Below, one piece after another: positions 32,026-41,439 of a stretch of 46,065 nt of DNA (within the stretch, counting starts at the first letter, position 1; the number at the start of each line of letters is the position of its first letter). The DNA comes from SUG2458 sp963651465 (GTDB lineage Bacteria > Bacillota_I > Bacilli_A > RFN20 > CAG-826). The stretch covers positions 1-46,065 of the forward strand of contig CAVJPS010000006.1 of assembly GCA_963651465.1 (NCBI GenBank). The letters run 5' to 3'. The notes beneath the pieces are model-generated. The model made no database searches. It saw only the letters and a program-made list of their open reading frames with translations, and had not been told where the DNA came from. A program made the translations under genes and the position numbers.

Positions 32026-34656
32026 GTGGCAAATGAAAATAAAAAGAAAAATAAGAAATTATCTGGACAGGACGTTGAAATCATTTTAGTTGGTCTCATT
32101 TTTACTTTATTTGGACTTATATGTATAACCAATTGTGGACCAGTTGGTAAATTTTTCTTCTACATAAGTACATATTTATTTGGTTTATTTTCGTTCTTAC
32201 CATTTGTATTAATTATCATTGCTGGAATTTATTTTATTATTTTTAAAAAAGCTCCTAAAACAAAATTTGGTTCATCATTTATTGGTGTTATTTTATTACT
32301 TGTTGGTTTTGCTATTTCATCATCAAATAGCTCAAATCTTAATTTGTCTAATATGATGTCTGAATTTAATATTGCATATCACGATGTTTCGTTGTTTAAT
32401 GTTCCATCATGGAGTTCTACTATTGCATGTGGTGGAGGATTTATTGGTTATGCTTTAGCTGCTTTATTATGTACAACAGTTACATATGCTGGAACAATTG
32501 TTATTTATATTATTTTGATACTTACTGGTTTGGTTTTAACTTTAAAAAATCCTATTATTAATATAGTTACTTTCTTTAAGGAATTAAAAGCTAGAAAATA
32601 TGAACCACGTGAAGATGAACTTGATAAAGAAGTAAGCTTAGATATTGACGAAAAGACACCTACTCAAAAAGAAATAGTAGAAGATCGTTATGACGCTAAA
32701 TATTTTGATGACGATACTGATTTAAGTGAGCTTAATAGTGCTTATCATAAACCAACAATTAAAGCTAATAAGGCTGTATTTGTTCATGAAGGTATGAAAA
32801 AGCCCCAATCTTCAGAAGAAATAAAAAACGAGGATGAGTCATTATCTGATCAAAAAGATAATGACTTACCCATATTAGACTTACCATCTGAAGAAGAAAT
32901 AAAAAATATACACGAAGATACTAGTAATGATTCTTTATCATATAATGACGAATTAGAAAATGATTATAATGATAATGAAAAAATAGAAGATGATATTCCT
33001 TTATTTGAAAATCAAGAAAAAACAGAAGAACACGAAAATGACGAATTAGAGCAAGATTATCTTAAAGAAGATGAATACGAAGATGCAATTATAGAAAATG
33101 ATGAAGGACAAGAATATTTTCAAAAAGATTTTGTTCACGAAAAAATCGATGATACTTTTTCACATTCTTATAGTGCGCCTATTATAAAAAATCAAAATGA
33201 ACGTCGTGGAGAAGAAGTTGATGATTTTGTTTATCCTTCTATTGATTTATTAAATGAATATGAAGATGAACATGTTACTCAATTAAATTTTGAAGCTTCG
33301 ACAGTTAGAAAAGATAAAATTAATAATATATTTGGCGACTTAAAACTCGGTGCTAAAGTCACTGGTTTTAGAATTGGTCCTTCAGTCACAAGATTTGAAA
33401 TTGAAACAAATAAAGATGTATCAGTTAATACAATATCAAAATATATTGAAGACGTTTCGGTTCGTCTTGGTGGTGTTTCTGCTCGTTTTGAAAAAGTTGT
33501 TGCTGGTATGTCAGTATCTGGACTTGAAATTCCTAATAAAAAATCAGTTACTGTTTCATTAAAAGAATGTCTTCAACCTTATGTAGGTAAACCTGAAGAA
33601 AAATATAAAATTCCTTTGGGTAAAAACATTGCTGGTGACGTAATTGGAGTTAATATTACAGACTTTCCTCATCTTCTTGTAGCAGGCTCAACTGGTTCGG
33701 GTAAATCAATTTTTGTGCATAATCTTATTATGTCTTTGATTATGAAGACAAAGCCATCAGAGTGTAAGATTGTTTTAATTGATCCAAAACACGTTGAAAT
33801 GTCAAGATATAAAGAAATGCCACATTTAATGTGTCCTATTCTTACAGATATTGTTCCATGCCGTAATGCATTAAATAAATTAGTTATGGAAATGGAAAAT
33901 CGTTATACATTGTTTGAACTCGCTGGGGTATCAAATTTAAAACAATACAATAAACAAGTACGTGAAGAAAATCAAAAAGACGAATTACCGGTTATTGTTG
34001 TTATTATTGATGAATACGCTGACTTAGTAGATAGTTATAAAGATATTTCTGTCCCAGTTGTTCGTTTAGCTCAAAAGAGTCGTGCTGCTGGTATTCATCT
34101 TGTCATTTCTACTCAACGTCCTTCTGTTAATGTTATAACTGGTGTAATTAAAGCAAATTTACCAACAAGAGTAGCGTTAAGAGTTGCTTCTCCAACAGAT
34201 TCTATGACTATTTTAGGTGAAGGTGGAGCCGAAAAACTTTTAGGTTACGGCGACTTATTAGTTGATTCACCTGAAATTAATGGAGTGGGATTAACTAGAT
34301 TACAATCACCTTTTGTTGACAATAGTGAAGTTCGTAAAGTTGTTAACTTCTTAAAAGAGAATTATAAGTGTCATTATCATCCTAATTTCTTAGATTTAGA
34401 AGATAGTAAGAAAACATCATATATGGATGAAAGTGGTAACGATACTATCGATGAATTATATGATGACGTCCGTGAATGGGTAGTCCATCAAAATGAAGTT
34501 TCTGTTTCATTAATTCAACGTTATTTTAAATTCGGATTTAATCGTGCAGCTAGAATCGTTGATGCCTTAAAAGAAGAAGGTTTAATTGTAAAAGACGGTA
34601 ACGGAACTGCAGCACGATATAAAGTTTTAAAAGATGAGATTGATAATATAAATTAA
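32026..34656 (+). CDS. ftsK: DNA translocase FtsK/SpoIIIE
   Basis: A septal DNA pump of 876 residues. Four membrane helices lie within the first ~165 residues. A strongly acidic, low-complexity linker (about 190-410) follows, then the alpha/beta motor with Walker A GSTGSGKS, Walker B VVIIDEYAD and the STQRPSVNVITG motif. The C-terminal winged-helix gamma domain (VREWVVHQNEVSVSLIQRYFKFGFNRAARIVDALKEEG) reads DNA polarity. The GTG at 32026 is preferred, since GGTGTGAT lies in front and MANENKKK is a natural start; a GTG at 32017 is also in frame. FtsK versus SpoIIIE cannot be told from sequence alone. Confidence 0.94.
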   Translation: MANENKKKNKKLSGQDVEIILVGLIFTLFGLICITNCGPVGKFFFYISTYLFGLFSFLPFVLIIIAGIYFIIFKKAPKTKFGSSFIGVILLLVGFAISSSNSSNLNLSNMMSEFNIAYHDVSLFNVPSWSSTIACGGGFIGYALAALLCTTVTYAGTIVIYIILILTGLVLTLKNPIINIVTFFKELKARKYEPREDELDKEVSLDIDEKTPTQKEIVEDRYDAKYFDDDTDLSELNSAYHKPTIKANKAVFVHEGMKKPQSSEEIKNEDESLSDQKDNDLPILDLPSEEEIKNIHEDTSNDSLSYNDELENDYNDNEKIEDDIPLFENQEKTEEHENDELEQDYLKEDEYEDAIIENDEGQEYFQKDFVHEKIDDTFSHSYSAPIIKNQNERRGEEVDDFVYPSIDLLNEYEDEHVTQLNFEASTVRKDKINNIFGDLKLGAKVTGFRIGPSVTRFEIETNKDVSVNTISKYIEDVSVRLGGVSARFEKVVAGMSVSGLEIPNKKSVTVSLKECLQPYVGKPEEKYKIPLGKNIAGDVIGVNITDFPHLLVAGSTGSGKSIFVHNLIMSLIMKTKPSECKIVLIDPKHVEMSRYKEMPHLMCPILTDIVPCRNALNKLVMEMENRYTLFELAGVSNLKQYNKQVREENQKDELPVIVVIIDEYADLVDSYKDISVPVVRLAQKSRAAGIHLVISTQRPSVNVITGVIKANLPTRVALRVASPTDSMTILGEGGAEKLLGYGDLLVDSPEINGVGLTRLQSPFVDNSEVRKVVNFLKENYKCHYHPNFLDLEDSKKTSYMDESGNDTIDELYDDVREWVVHQNEVSVSLIQRYFKFGFNRAARIVDALKEEGLIVKDGNGTAARYKVLKDEIDNIN

Positions 34657-34725
34657 TTTATATTATATTAATTTTTATATTATTGTTATTATAATAGTAC
34701 AAGTGAATTGAAATGAGGTGTTTCT

Positions 34726-35049
34726 ATGGGAATTGGTGTTGATATTGTTTATATTCCTAGATTAGAAAATAAAGATGATTTAGCTAAAAGAATTTTAAGT
34801 TCTGAAGAATATAAACTTTATGAATTAAAAACAAATAAAGCTGAATTTTTAGCAGGACGTTTTGCTACTAAAGAAGCTTTTGTTAAAGCGCATCATGGTA
34901 CAATTAAAGATTTAAATTTCAAGGAAATTTCTGTTACTTATGATGTTAATAACGCACCTATTATGATGTTTCGTGGAAAGCAATATGAAGTTTCAATTTC
35001 ACATGATGGAGACTACGCTATAGCCGTAGTATTAAGTAAAGATGAATAG
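34726..35049 (+). CDS. acpS: Holo-[acyl-carrier-protein] synthase
   Basis: Transfers 4-phosphopantetheine from CoA to acyl carrier protein. The 107 residues show the N-terminal GIGVDIVYIPRLE (metal-binding aspartate) and the central LAGRFATKEAFVKA with the second metal ligand, followed by VSISHDGDYAIAVV. It is slightly shorter than the usual 118-125 residues. The start is set by TGAGGTG. It overlaps pulA by eight bases. A TATAAT at 34690-34695 is a probable -10 box. Confidence 0.93.
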   Translation: MGIGVDIVYIPRLENKDDLAKRILSSEEYKLYELKTNKAEFLAGRFATKEAFVKAHHGTIKDLNFKEISVTYDVNNAPIMMFRGKQYEVSISHDGDYAIAVVLSKDE

Positions 35050-37162
35050 TATGTCAGTTAATGCAAGATTTTTAAATTTAAATGTTATCAAAATTACTGT
35101 TGATGTTAATTCACCACTCGAAGAATCATCAATAGCTCTTTATTGTGGCAATGACCAAGTAGAATTTAATGGTTTTAAAGAAGTTTCACGTGACGATATA
35201 AATGTTACTTATTCAATTTATATTCCTTCTTTCTTATTTGGTGGAGAATATTATTTAATAATTAACAATGAAAAATATTTTGTTAACGTAAACGCTATTA
35301 TGAACTTAGATATCATTGATGATAATTTTTATTATGATGGTGATGATTTAGGCTTTACATATAGTAAAAAAGAAACAACTTTTAAATTATGGTCACCTTT
35401 AGCTAGTAAAGCTTTTGTTAAGATTATCAATCGCAAGATTGAAGAATATGAAATGAAACGTGATGAAAAAGGTGTCTTTGTAATCACTTTAAAAGGTAAC
35501 TTCGAAAAAGTTAAATATTTATTTGCAACTGTAATTAATGGAGTTAAAAGTTACGCAACTGACCCTTATGCGGTTTCAAGTACAGCAAATGGTAAAGAAT
35601 CAATAGTTGTAGATTTAACTAAAACTTATAAATTTAAAGCAAATAAACTTCCACGTTTAGAAAAATATACAGATGCAGTTATTTATGAAGCTTCAATTCG
35701 TGATTTAACATCATATAAAAATACTAATGTTGTTAATAAAGGTAAATTTTTAGGTTTAATTGAAGAAGGTAGAACAAGTAATAACGGTATTTCAGTCGGT
35801 TTAGATCTTCTAAAAAGATTAGAAATTACTCATTTACAAGTATTACCTATGTTTGATTTTGGAACTGTTGATGAATTACATCCTTCAGATAGTTATAACT
35901 GGGGATATGATCCGGTTCAATATAATGTACCTGAAGGTAGTTTTAGTAGTGACCCTGATGATGCATATGCTCGTATTAATGAATTAAAACAAATGATTGA
36001 TAAACTTCATGAAAATGGAATTAAAGTTAATATGGACGTTGTTTATAATCATATGTATTCAAGCGAAAAAAGTGCATTTGAAATTTTAACACCTAATTAT
36101 TACTTTAGACGTAATCCTGATGGAACACTTTCTAATGGTTCATATTGTGGTAATGAATTTGCAACTGAACGTAAGATGTGTTCTAAGTTTGTTGTTTCTT
36201 CTTGTAAATATTGGGCTTCTTTCTATAACCTTGATGGATTCCGTTTTGATTTAATGGGCTTAATTGATACAAATACTATTGATAAAATAGAAAAAGAATG
36301 CCGTCAAATAAAAAATGACATTATGATATACGGAGAAGGTTGGAATATGCCTTCTGTATTACCTAGTGAAAAGCGTGCAACTATGGACAACGCAAAAGAA
36401 TTACCTAATGTTGGATACTTTAATGATGTATTCCGTAATGTTTTAAAAGGTTCTTCATTTGCTGATCAACCTTCAGTTGGTTATTTTACTGGAGGCATCG
36501 AATTCATTGAAGGCTTTAAATATGCCTTCTTAGGTAGTGTTGTTAATTACCTTTATCATCCTAAATTTATAAATGCAAATCAAACTATTAACTATATTGA
36601 ATGTCACGATAATGAAACTATTTTTGATAAAGTTGATGAATTAAATAAATTAGATACACCTCGTGAAAAACAAAAACGTGTATCTTTAATAAATCAAGTC
36701 GTTTTATTAAGTTTTGGTGTTCCATTTATTCATATGGGTCAAGAAGTTGGATTATCTAAGTTTGGTGAAGATAATACTTACAATAAAGGTGATCGTTATA
36801 ATCAATACGATTATTCAATTCTTGCTGACCGTAAATGGATGTTTAAAACTGTTAGAGATTCGATAAGAATTCGTAAAATGTTCCCATTTTTAAGATTAGA
36901 TAATCCGACCGATATTGCAAAGTCTGTTAATTTTATTAATATTGATAATGGTGGATTGATTGTTAATTATATTAATAAAGATTTAATTGCACCTTATAAA
37001 GAATTTAAAATTTTAATTAATCCATCTAAACAAACAACATATTATGATTTAAAAGATTATTATCAAGTAATTTATAATGAAGCTGGAATCTTAAAAGATG
37101 AAATGTTTTCACAATCATTGATGATTAATCCTTTAACACTTGTAATTGTGGCAAAAAAATAA
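35042..37162 (+). CDS. pulA: Type I pullulanase (glycogen/starch debranching, GH13)
   Basis: A 706-residue cytoplasmic alpha-1,6-glucosidase of GH13_14. An N-terminal beta domain and a CBM48-like module (about 85-175, FTYSKKETTFKLWSPLASKAF) precede the (beta/alpha)8 barrel. Type I marker YNWGYDP is present. Region I is DVVYNH, region II GFRFDLMG with the nucleophile Asp, region III IYGEGW with the acid/base Glu, region IV IECHDN. There is no signal peptide, so the substrate is intracellular glycogen or imported maltodextrin. The ATG at 35042 overlaps acpS by eight bases; an ATG at 35051 is the alternative. Neither has a strong site, which suggests coupling. No other glycogen genes are in the window. 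Confidence 0.93.
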   Translation: MNSMSVNARFLNLNVIKITVDVNSPLEESSIALYCGNDQVEFNGFKEVSRDDINVTYSIYIPSFLFGGEYYLIINNEKYFVNVNAIMNLDIIDDNFYYDGDDLGFTYSKKETTFKLWSPLASKAFVKIINRKIEEYEMKRDEKGVFVITLKGNFEKVKYLFATVINGVKSYATDPYAVSSTANGKESIVVDLTKTYKFKANKLPRLEKYTDAVIYEASIRDLTSYKNTNVVNKGKFLGLIEEGRTSNNGISVGLDLLKRLEITHLQVLPMFDFGTVDELHPSDSYNWGYDPVQYNVPEGSFSSDPDDAYARINELKQMIDKLHENGIKVNMDVVYNHMYSSEKSAFEILTPNYYFRRNPDGTLSNGSYCGNEFATERKMCSKFVVSSCKYWASFYNLDGFRFDLMGLIDTNTIDKIEKECRQIKNDIMIYGEGWNMPSVLPSEKRATMDNAKELPNVGYFNDVFRNVLKGSSFADQPSVGYFTGGIEFIEGFKYAFLGSVVNYLYHPKFINANQTINYIECHDNETIFDKVDELNKLDTPREKQKRVSLINQVVLLSFGVPFIHMGQEVGLSKFGEDNTYNKGDRYNQYDYSILADRKWMFKTVRDSIRIRKMFPFLRLDNPTDIAKSVNFINIDNGGLIVNYINKDLIAPYKEFKILINPSKQTTYYDLKDYYQVIYNEAGILKDEMFSQSLMINPLTLVIVAKK

Positions 37163-37220
37163 AACTAATCTGGGATTTTTGAAAAAATGTTCATACTATA
37201 CTCTAATTAGAGGTGATTGT

Positions 37221-37499
37221 ATGGCTAGTTATGTTTTTGTTAATGGTGTCCTTGGTGACAAAATTAACGCAAATACTAGAATAGTAAAAGTTGATAGTTT
37301 ATCAAGCAAACAAGGAAAAAATAATAATTTAGTTGATGTTCCTTGTATTAATTGGAATCATTTAGCTAATTGTGAAATGAATAAACTAAATGAAGGATCT
37401 AAAGTATCAATTAAAGGAAGAATAGAAAAAGATGAACATCTTGGTCTATACATATTAGTTGAGAATTTAGAATATTTATCTCCACCAATAAGTATGTAA
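37221..37499 (+). CDS. Small SSB-like OB-fold protein
   Basis: A 92-residue protein with an SSB-type OB-fold pattern: N-terminal strand YVFVNGVLGD, the VPCINWNHLANCEM segment corresponding to the 'WxxxAE' stretch of SSB, then NEGSKVSIKGRIEKDE and LYILVENLEYL. It lacks the acidic C-terminal tip through which true SSB recruits partners, and half the usual length is missing, so it is more like a PriB/SSB paralogue than the main SSB. The ATG at 37221 is set by AGAGGTGAT; a longer frame from 37146 is rejected. Confidence 0.65.
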   Translation: MASYVFVNGVLGDKINANTRIVKVDSLSSKQGKNNNLVDVPCINWNHLANCEMNKLNEGSKVSIKGRIEKDEHLGLYILVENLEYLSPPISM

Positions 37500-37553
37500 A
37501 ATGATTAAAATATGTATTTATGGTAAAATAAAACGTATGAAAGGGTGTTATAT

Positions 37554-38345
37554 ATGAAACTACTTCGATATTTTAATAAATGTGGTGGCACTATATTAAA
37601 AAACTATTATGGTTTTATAAAAAAACATGGTCGTCATCCTGAAAAATATCCATTTGATGTTCGTTATAATAAATTACGTAATTTACTTATTAACTTAACA
37701 GACAAACTTGGAGTTCATCTTTATGTAAATGGTAGTGAAAATATTGCTACTGACAAGAAAGTTTTTTATGCGCCTAATCATCAAAGTGCATATGATCCTT
37801 TATGTTGTATGGCACTTATTTCTCAAAATACTTCATTTGTAGCAAAAGCTGAACTTAAAAAAGTTCCTTATGTTAATTATGCTATTAAATCAATTGATGG
37901 TGAATTCATGGACCGTGATAATTTGCGTGAATCATTAAAGATTATGAAAAGAGTAACTCAATCAATTTGTGATCAAGAAAAAAGTTGGTTAATTTTTCCA
38001 GAAGGTACTCGTACTCATGATGAAAATCACGACATGGGAGAATTTAAACATGGAACTTTTAAAATTGCTTTAAATTCTAAATGTGATATTGTTCCCGTTG
38101 CTTTATGGGGCTTATGGCGTATTTTTTCTAAAAAAGATAAAATGAAAAATTATCCTGTACAAGTAAGCTTCTTACCTGCTATTCCTTATGAAGAATACAA
38201 AGATTTAAATAGTACTGAACTTGCTAAATTAGTAGAAAATAGAGTAAGAGAAGAAATTGAAAATCTCAAAAATAAGGATTTTGATTTATTGAAAGCATTA
38301 AATCCTAAATATAAATTTAAAGAAGGTAAAGTAAAACTCGCTTAA
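37554..38345 (+). CDS. plsC: 1-acyl-sn-glycerol-3-phosphate acyltransferase PlsC
   Basis: Adds the second acyl chain to lysophosphatidic acid in phospholipid synthesis. Both catalytic motifs are canonical: NHQSAYD (HxxxxD) and FPEGTRT. The latter is followed by FKHGTFKIALNSKCDIVPVAL, the usual third and fourth blocks. No long hydrophobic helix is seen at the N-terminus, so binding to the membrane is probably peripheral. The start is set by AAAGGGTG. The gene converges on an rRNA methyltransferase gene with a shared terminator. Confidence 0.9.
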   Translation: MKLLRYFNKCGGTILKNYYGFIKKHGRHPEKYPFDVRYNKLRNLLINLTDKLGVHLYVNGSENIATDKKVFYAPNHQSAYDPLCCMALISQNTSFVAKAELKKVPYVNYAIKSIDGEFMDRDNLRESLKIMKRVTQSICDQEKSWLIFPEGTRTHDENHDMGEFKHGTFKIALNSKCDIVPVALWGLWRIFSKKDKMKNYPVQVSFLPAIPYEEYKDLNSTELAKLVENRVREEIENLKNKDFDLLKALNPKYKFKEGKVKLA

Positions 38346-38366
38346 TTATAAAGCGAGTTTTTTTAT
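38333..38366 (+). terminator. Bidirectional terminator between plsC and the rsmF-like gene
   Basis: AAAACTCGCTT (38333-38343) pairs with AAGCGAGTTTT (38351-38361), followed by Ts on the plus strand and TTTTAC on the minus strand. The plsC stop codon is at the loop. Confidence 0.9.
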
Positions 38367-39658
38367 TAATGTCTTAAACCTTTAGGGTAGTGATTTTTTA
38401 AAGTACCATTTGTTACTTTTACAAATCCTAAGTTAATATTATTAAACGATACTATTTGAAAACCTTTTATAGATGTATCGTAATTAAAAGTATCACCGTG
38501 AATATATTTTTTTGCTTGCTCTTCATTTAAAGATATAGAATATTCACTACTTACATAGTGACTTAAATGATAATCTGGAATAATAATATCTTTATTTAAT
38601 TCTAATATTTTTAATCCTGGACGTAAGACAGTTAAATTACTTAAATCTAGATTATATGTTAAGCCATATAATGAGTTATTCACTAAATAAAAATTAAGAT
38701 TATTAAGATTATATTCATTAATGATGGACATAAATTGCTTTGTATTAATACTTTTTTTATTTGTAGGTAATAGATGAAAATTATTATTATTTTCTTTCTT
38801 TAATGTGCATATATAATGACCTTCTCCATTAAATAAGAATGGGAAGAGATGAATGCCTAAATTTGATTTACTTTTATAAAAACAAGAAGAATCTTTTATT
38901 GGTAATAACTTTAAATCATTATAGTTATTTAAAGCATATTCTATAATTTCTTCATCTTCTTCATATGAATACGAACAAGTTGAATATATTAAAGTACCAT
39001 TTGGGGCCAATAATCTATATGCTATATCAATTAATTGTTTTTGAGTTTCTACACATTTTAGTACTTTTTCATAAGTCCAATCATCCTTAAATTTTTGGTC
39101 TTTACGGAACATACCACTACCAGAACAAGGAGCATCTAATATGATTTTAGTAAATGAATTATTGAAGTTTGATGGAACACTAGACAAATCCATTGAAGTA
39201 ACAACAACATTTGCAAGTCCCATTCGTTCAACATTACTAGAAAGAATTTTAGCTCTTGAATAACTTAAATCGTTAGCAATAATTAATCCTTTATTATTCA
39301 TTAATAAACTTGTTTGTGTTGTTTTTCCTCCTGGAGCAGCACACATATCTAAAACAATATCATCTTCGTTTGGATTTAATAAAGATGCAACTATCATTGC
39401 ACTTGGCTCTTGTAAATAATATACTCCTGCATCATGCATATATTTTTTACCAAATTCATATTCACTTTTATCATAATAAAAGCCATTTTTTACTAAAGGA
39501 TGTTCTTTAATATTAGGAAATAACTTTAAAAATTCTTCCTTAGTAATTTTTGATGTGTTTAATAGTAAGGAATGTTTGTCTTCTTCTTTTAATGACGACA
39601 TTAAAGAAGATATTTCTTCCTTTGTTAAATATTTAAGCAAATGTTCTTCAAAATCCAT
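38366..39658 (-). CDS. NOL1/NOP2/Sun family rRNA cytosine-C5 methyltransferase (RsmF-like)
   Basis: A 430-residue SAM-dependent RNA m5C methyltransferase. The SAM-binding loop is LDMCAAPGGKTTQ. The two catalytic cysteines are in LDAPCSGSGMFRK (motif IV) and YSTCSYSYEEDEE (motif VI). An N-terminal domain with the HDAGVYYLQEPSAM motif and a C-terminal PUA-like region ending KNHYPKGLRH are as in Bacillota RsmF-like proteins. The exact rRNA position is unknown. The start at 39658 has GAAGGAG on the minus strand. Confidence 0.9.
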   Translation of the reverse strand: MDFEEHLLKYLTKEEISSLMSSLKEEDKHSLLLNTSKITKEEFLKLFPNIKEHPLVKNGFYYDKSEYEFGKKYMHDAGVYYLQEPSAMIVASLLNPNEDDIVLDMCAAPGGKTTQTSLLMNNKGLIIANDLSYSRAKILSSNVERMGLANVVVTSMDLSSVPSNFNNSFTKIILDAPCSGSGMFRKDQKFKDDWTYEKVLKCVETQKQLIDIAYRLLAPNGTLIYSTCSYSYEEDEEIIEYALNNYNDLKLLPIKDSSCFYKSKSNLGIHLFPFLFNGEGHYICTLKKENNNNFHLLPTNKKSINTKQFMSIINEYNLNNLNFYLVNNSLYGLTYNLDLSNLTVLRPGLKILELNKDIIIPDYHLSHYVSSEYSISLNEEQAKKYIHGDTFNYDTSIKGFQIVSFNNINLGFVKVTNGTLKNHYPKGLRH

Positions 39659-39767
39659 AGGTATTACTCCTTCGTGTCTAATTATACTTTAAAAAGAAAA
39701 AGAAAACATTTTTTTATAGAAGATATTAATATAAAATAGTATAATTTCTTTATGAGGTATTTTTTTT

Positions 39768-41078
39768 ATGAGAATGTTAGATATTATTATTAAAAAAAGA
39801 GAAGGCAAAGAACTTTCACCTGAAGAAATCCATTTCTTCATTGATGGCTACGTTAATGGCTCAATACCTGATTATCAAGTATCAGCATTAGCTATGGCTA
39901 TTTTGTTCAAGGGAATGAACAAAAAAGAAATTGGTGTTCTTACAGACGCTATGATGCATAGTGGTGACATTGTTGATTTATCTTCAATTCCAGGGATTAA
40001 AGTTGATAAACATTCAACTGGTGGCGTTGGCGATAAAACTTCATTAGTCGTAGGACCAATTGTTGCATCTTGTGGAGTTCCAGTTGCTAAAATGTCTGGT
40101 CGTGGCTTAGGTCATACTGGTGGTACACTTGATAAGTTAGAATCAATTCCAGGTATGAACATTGCTGTTGAACGTCAAGACTTTATTGATCAAGTTAATA
40201 GAATCGGATTAGCTATTATTGGTCAAACAGGGGACTTAGTTCCTGCTGATAAAAAGTTATATGCTTTAAGAGATGTTACAGGTACTGTTGAATCTATTCC
40301 TCTTATTGCTTCATCAATTATGTCTAAAAAATTAGCTTCAGGTAGTGACGCTATCTTATTAGATGTTAAATTTGGTGCTGGTGCTTTTATGAAAACTATT
40401 GAACAAGCTGAAGAACTTGCTCGTACAATGGTTGAAATTGGTGATGAATTAGGCCGTGATACTCGTGCTGAATTAACAGATATGGATCAACCTTTAGGTT
40501 TAGCTGTTGGTAATTCATTAGAAGTCAAAGAAGCTATTGAAACATTACATGGCCGTGGACCAAAAGACTTTGTCGAATTATGTATTGAATCTAGTGCTAC
40601 TATGCTTTTACAAGCTAAAGCAGTTAAGACAATTGAAGAAGGACTTGAATTAGTTAAATCAAAAATTGCTGACGGAAGTGCATTTGAAAAATTCTGTGAA
40701 TTTGTAGAAGCTCAAGGTGGCGATGTTTCATATATTAGAGACCCATCTAAGTTTGAAGTTGCAAAGAACCATATTGAAGTTTTTGCTGAAAACAGTGGCT
40801 TTGTTAACAAAATTGACGCACTTGAAATCGGTGAATCATCAATGCGTTTAGGTGCAGGTCGTGAAACTAAAGAAGACATTATCGATATGGCAGCTGGTAT
40901 TGTTTTATGCAAGAAAGTTGGAGATAAAGTTAATAAAGGTGATAAACTTTGTGATGTTTATACTAATAAAACTGAAAAAGAGTATACACCAGTTATTAAA
41001 GATATTCACGATGCATTTAAGTTAAGTGACAAGGAAGTTAAAGTACCTCCTGTAGTTCACAAATTAATTCAAATGTAA
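39768..41078 (+). CDS. pdp: Pyrimidine-nucleoside phosphorylase
   Basis: Splits uridine, thymidine and deoxyuridine with phosphate for pyrimidine salvage. The 436 residues fit the NP-II family. The active-site signature KHSTGGVGDKTSL, then SGRGLGHTGGTLDKLESIPG and the later LDVKFGAGAFMK, are canonical. The start follows ATGAGGT; an ATG six bases further in is possible. A TATAAT at 39740-39745 is the likely -10 box. It stands alone; no deoxyribose aldolase or phosphopentomutase gene is adjacent. Confidence 0.94.
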   Translation: MRMLDIIIKKREGKELSPEEIHFFIDGYVNGSIPDYQVSALAMAILFKGMNKKEIGVLTDAMMHSGDIVDLSSIPGIKVDKHSTGGVGDKTSLVVGPIVASCGVPVAKMSGRGLGHTGGTLDKLESIPGMNIAVERQDFIDQVNRIGLAIIGQTGDLVPADKKLYALRDVTGTVESIPLIASSIMSKKLASGSDAILLDVKFGAGAFMKTIEQAEELARTMVEIGDELGRDTRAELTDMDQPLGLAVGNSLEVKEAIETLHGRGPKDFVELCIESSATMLLQAKAVKTIEEGLELVKSKIADGSAFEKFCEFVEAQGGDVSYIRDPSKFEVAKNHIEVFAENSGFVNKIDALEIGESSMRLGAGRETKEDIIDMAAGIVLCKKVGDKVNKGDKLCDVYTNKTEKEYTPVIKDIHDAFKLSDKEVKVPPVVHKLIQM

Positions 41079-41105
41079 TTAATTAACAAAAAATCTAAAT
41101 TTAAT

Positions 41106-41137
41106 ATCTGGAGTTTTCACTCCAGATTTTTATTTTT
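41106..41137 (+). terminator. Terminator of pdp
   Basis: ATCTGGAGT (41106-41114), loop TTTC, ACTCCAGAT (41119-41127), then TTTTATTTTT. Confidence 0.92.
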
Positions 41138-41439
41138 CTTAAATGATAAATAGGAATCAAAAAATAATTGACTAATAATTTAAAAAAAGCAAATTATGTA
41201 ATGTTGATGGTGAATTAATGGACGAACGTATTATAAGTGTATATTTAGATTTTTAAGATAGGCAATTGAATTTCAAATTAAAATAAGAAGGAATAAAGTG
41301 AACCTGAAGTCTTCACAATTGGTGGTCCAAATTTTGGGATTCACTTCAAAATGTTTTTTTTAAATTTATATATTTTCTTTTTATATGTATTCAATTAAAA
41401 TATAAGTGGGATTAATAATAAATTTTTTGGAGATATAAT
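41138..41439. other. 302-base intergenic region before the HD-GYP gene
   Basis: No intact gene is visible. A 25-codon frame near 41181-41256 (ending GELMDERIISVYLDF) has no start site and may be a remnant. A structured element with a T-run (41295-41361) follows, then about 75 AT-rich bases with weak promoter-like boxes (TAAAAT at 41396-41401). Confidence 0.4.
41295..41361 (+). terminator. Structured element with a T-run upstream of the HD-GYP gene; possible attenuator
   Basis: AAGTGAA (41296-41302), extended by CC, pairs with TTCACTT (41340-41346) and GG. It encloses a small TTGG-TGGT-CCAA hairpin (41319-41330), and eight Ts follow after AAAATG. The GTGAA in the left arm can instead pair with TTCAC at 41312-41316. 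Two exclusive folds before a T-run suggest an attenuator or small RNA. Confidence 0.45.

Noticed and set aside
41319..41346. TTGGTGGTCC followed by TTTTGGGAT and a T-run, suggestive of a T-box antiterminator
   Set aside because: The T-box core (AGGGTGG-ACC-CG) is not matched, there is no room for stem I, and the downstream gene is not an aminoacyl-tRNA synthetase or amino-acid gene.
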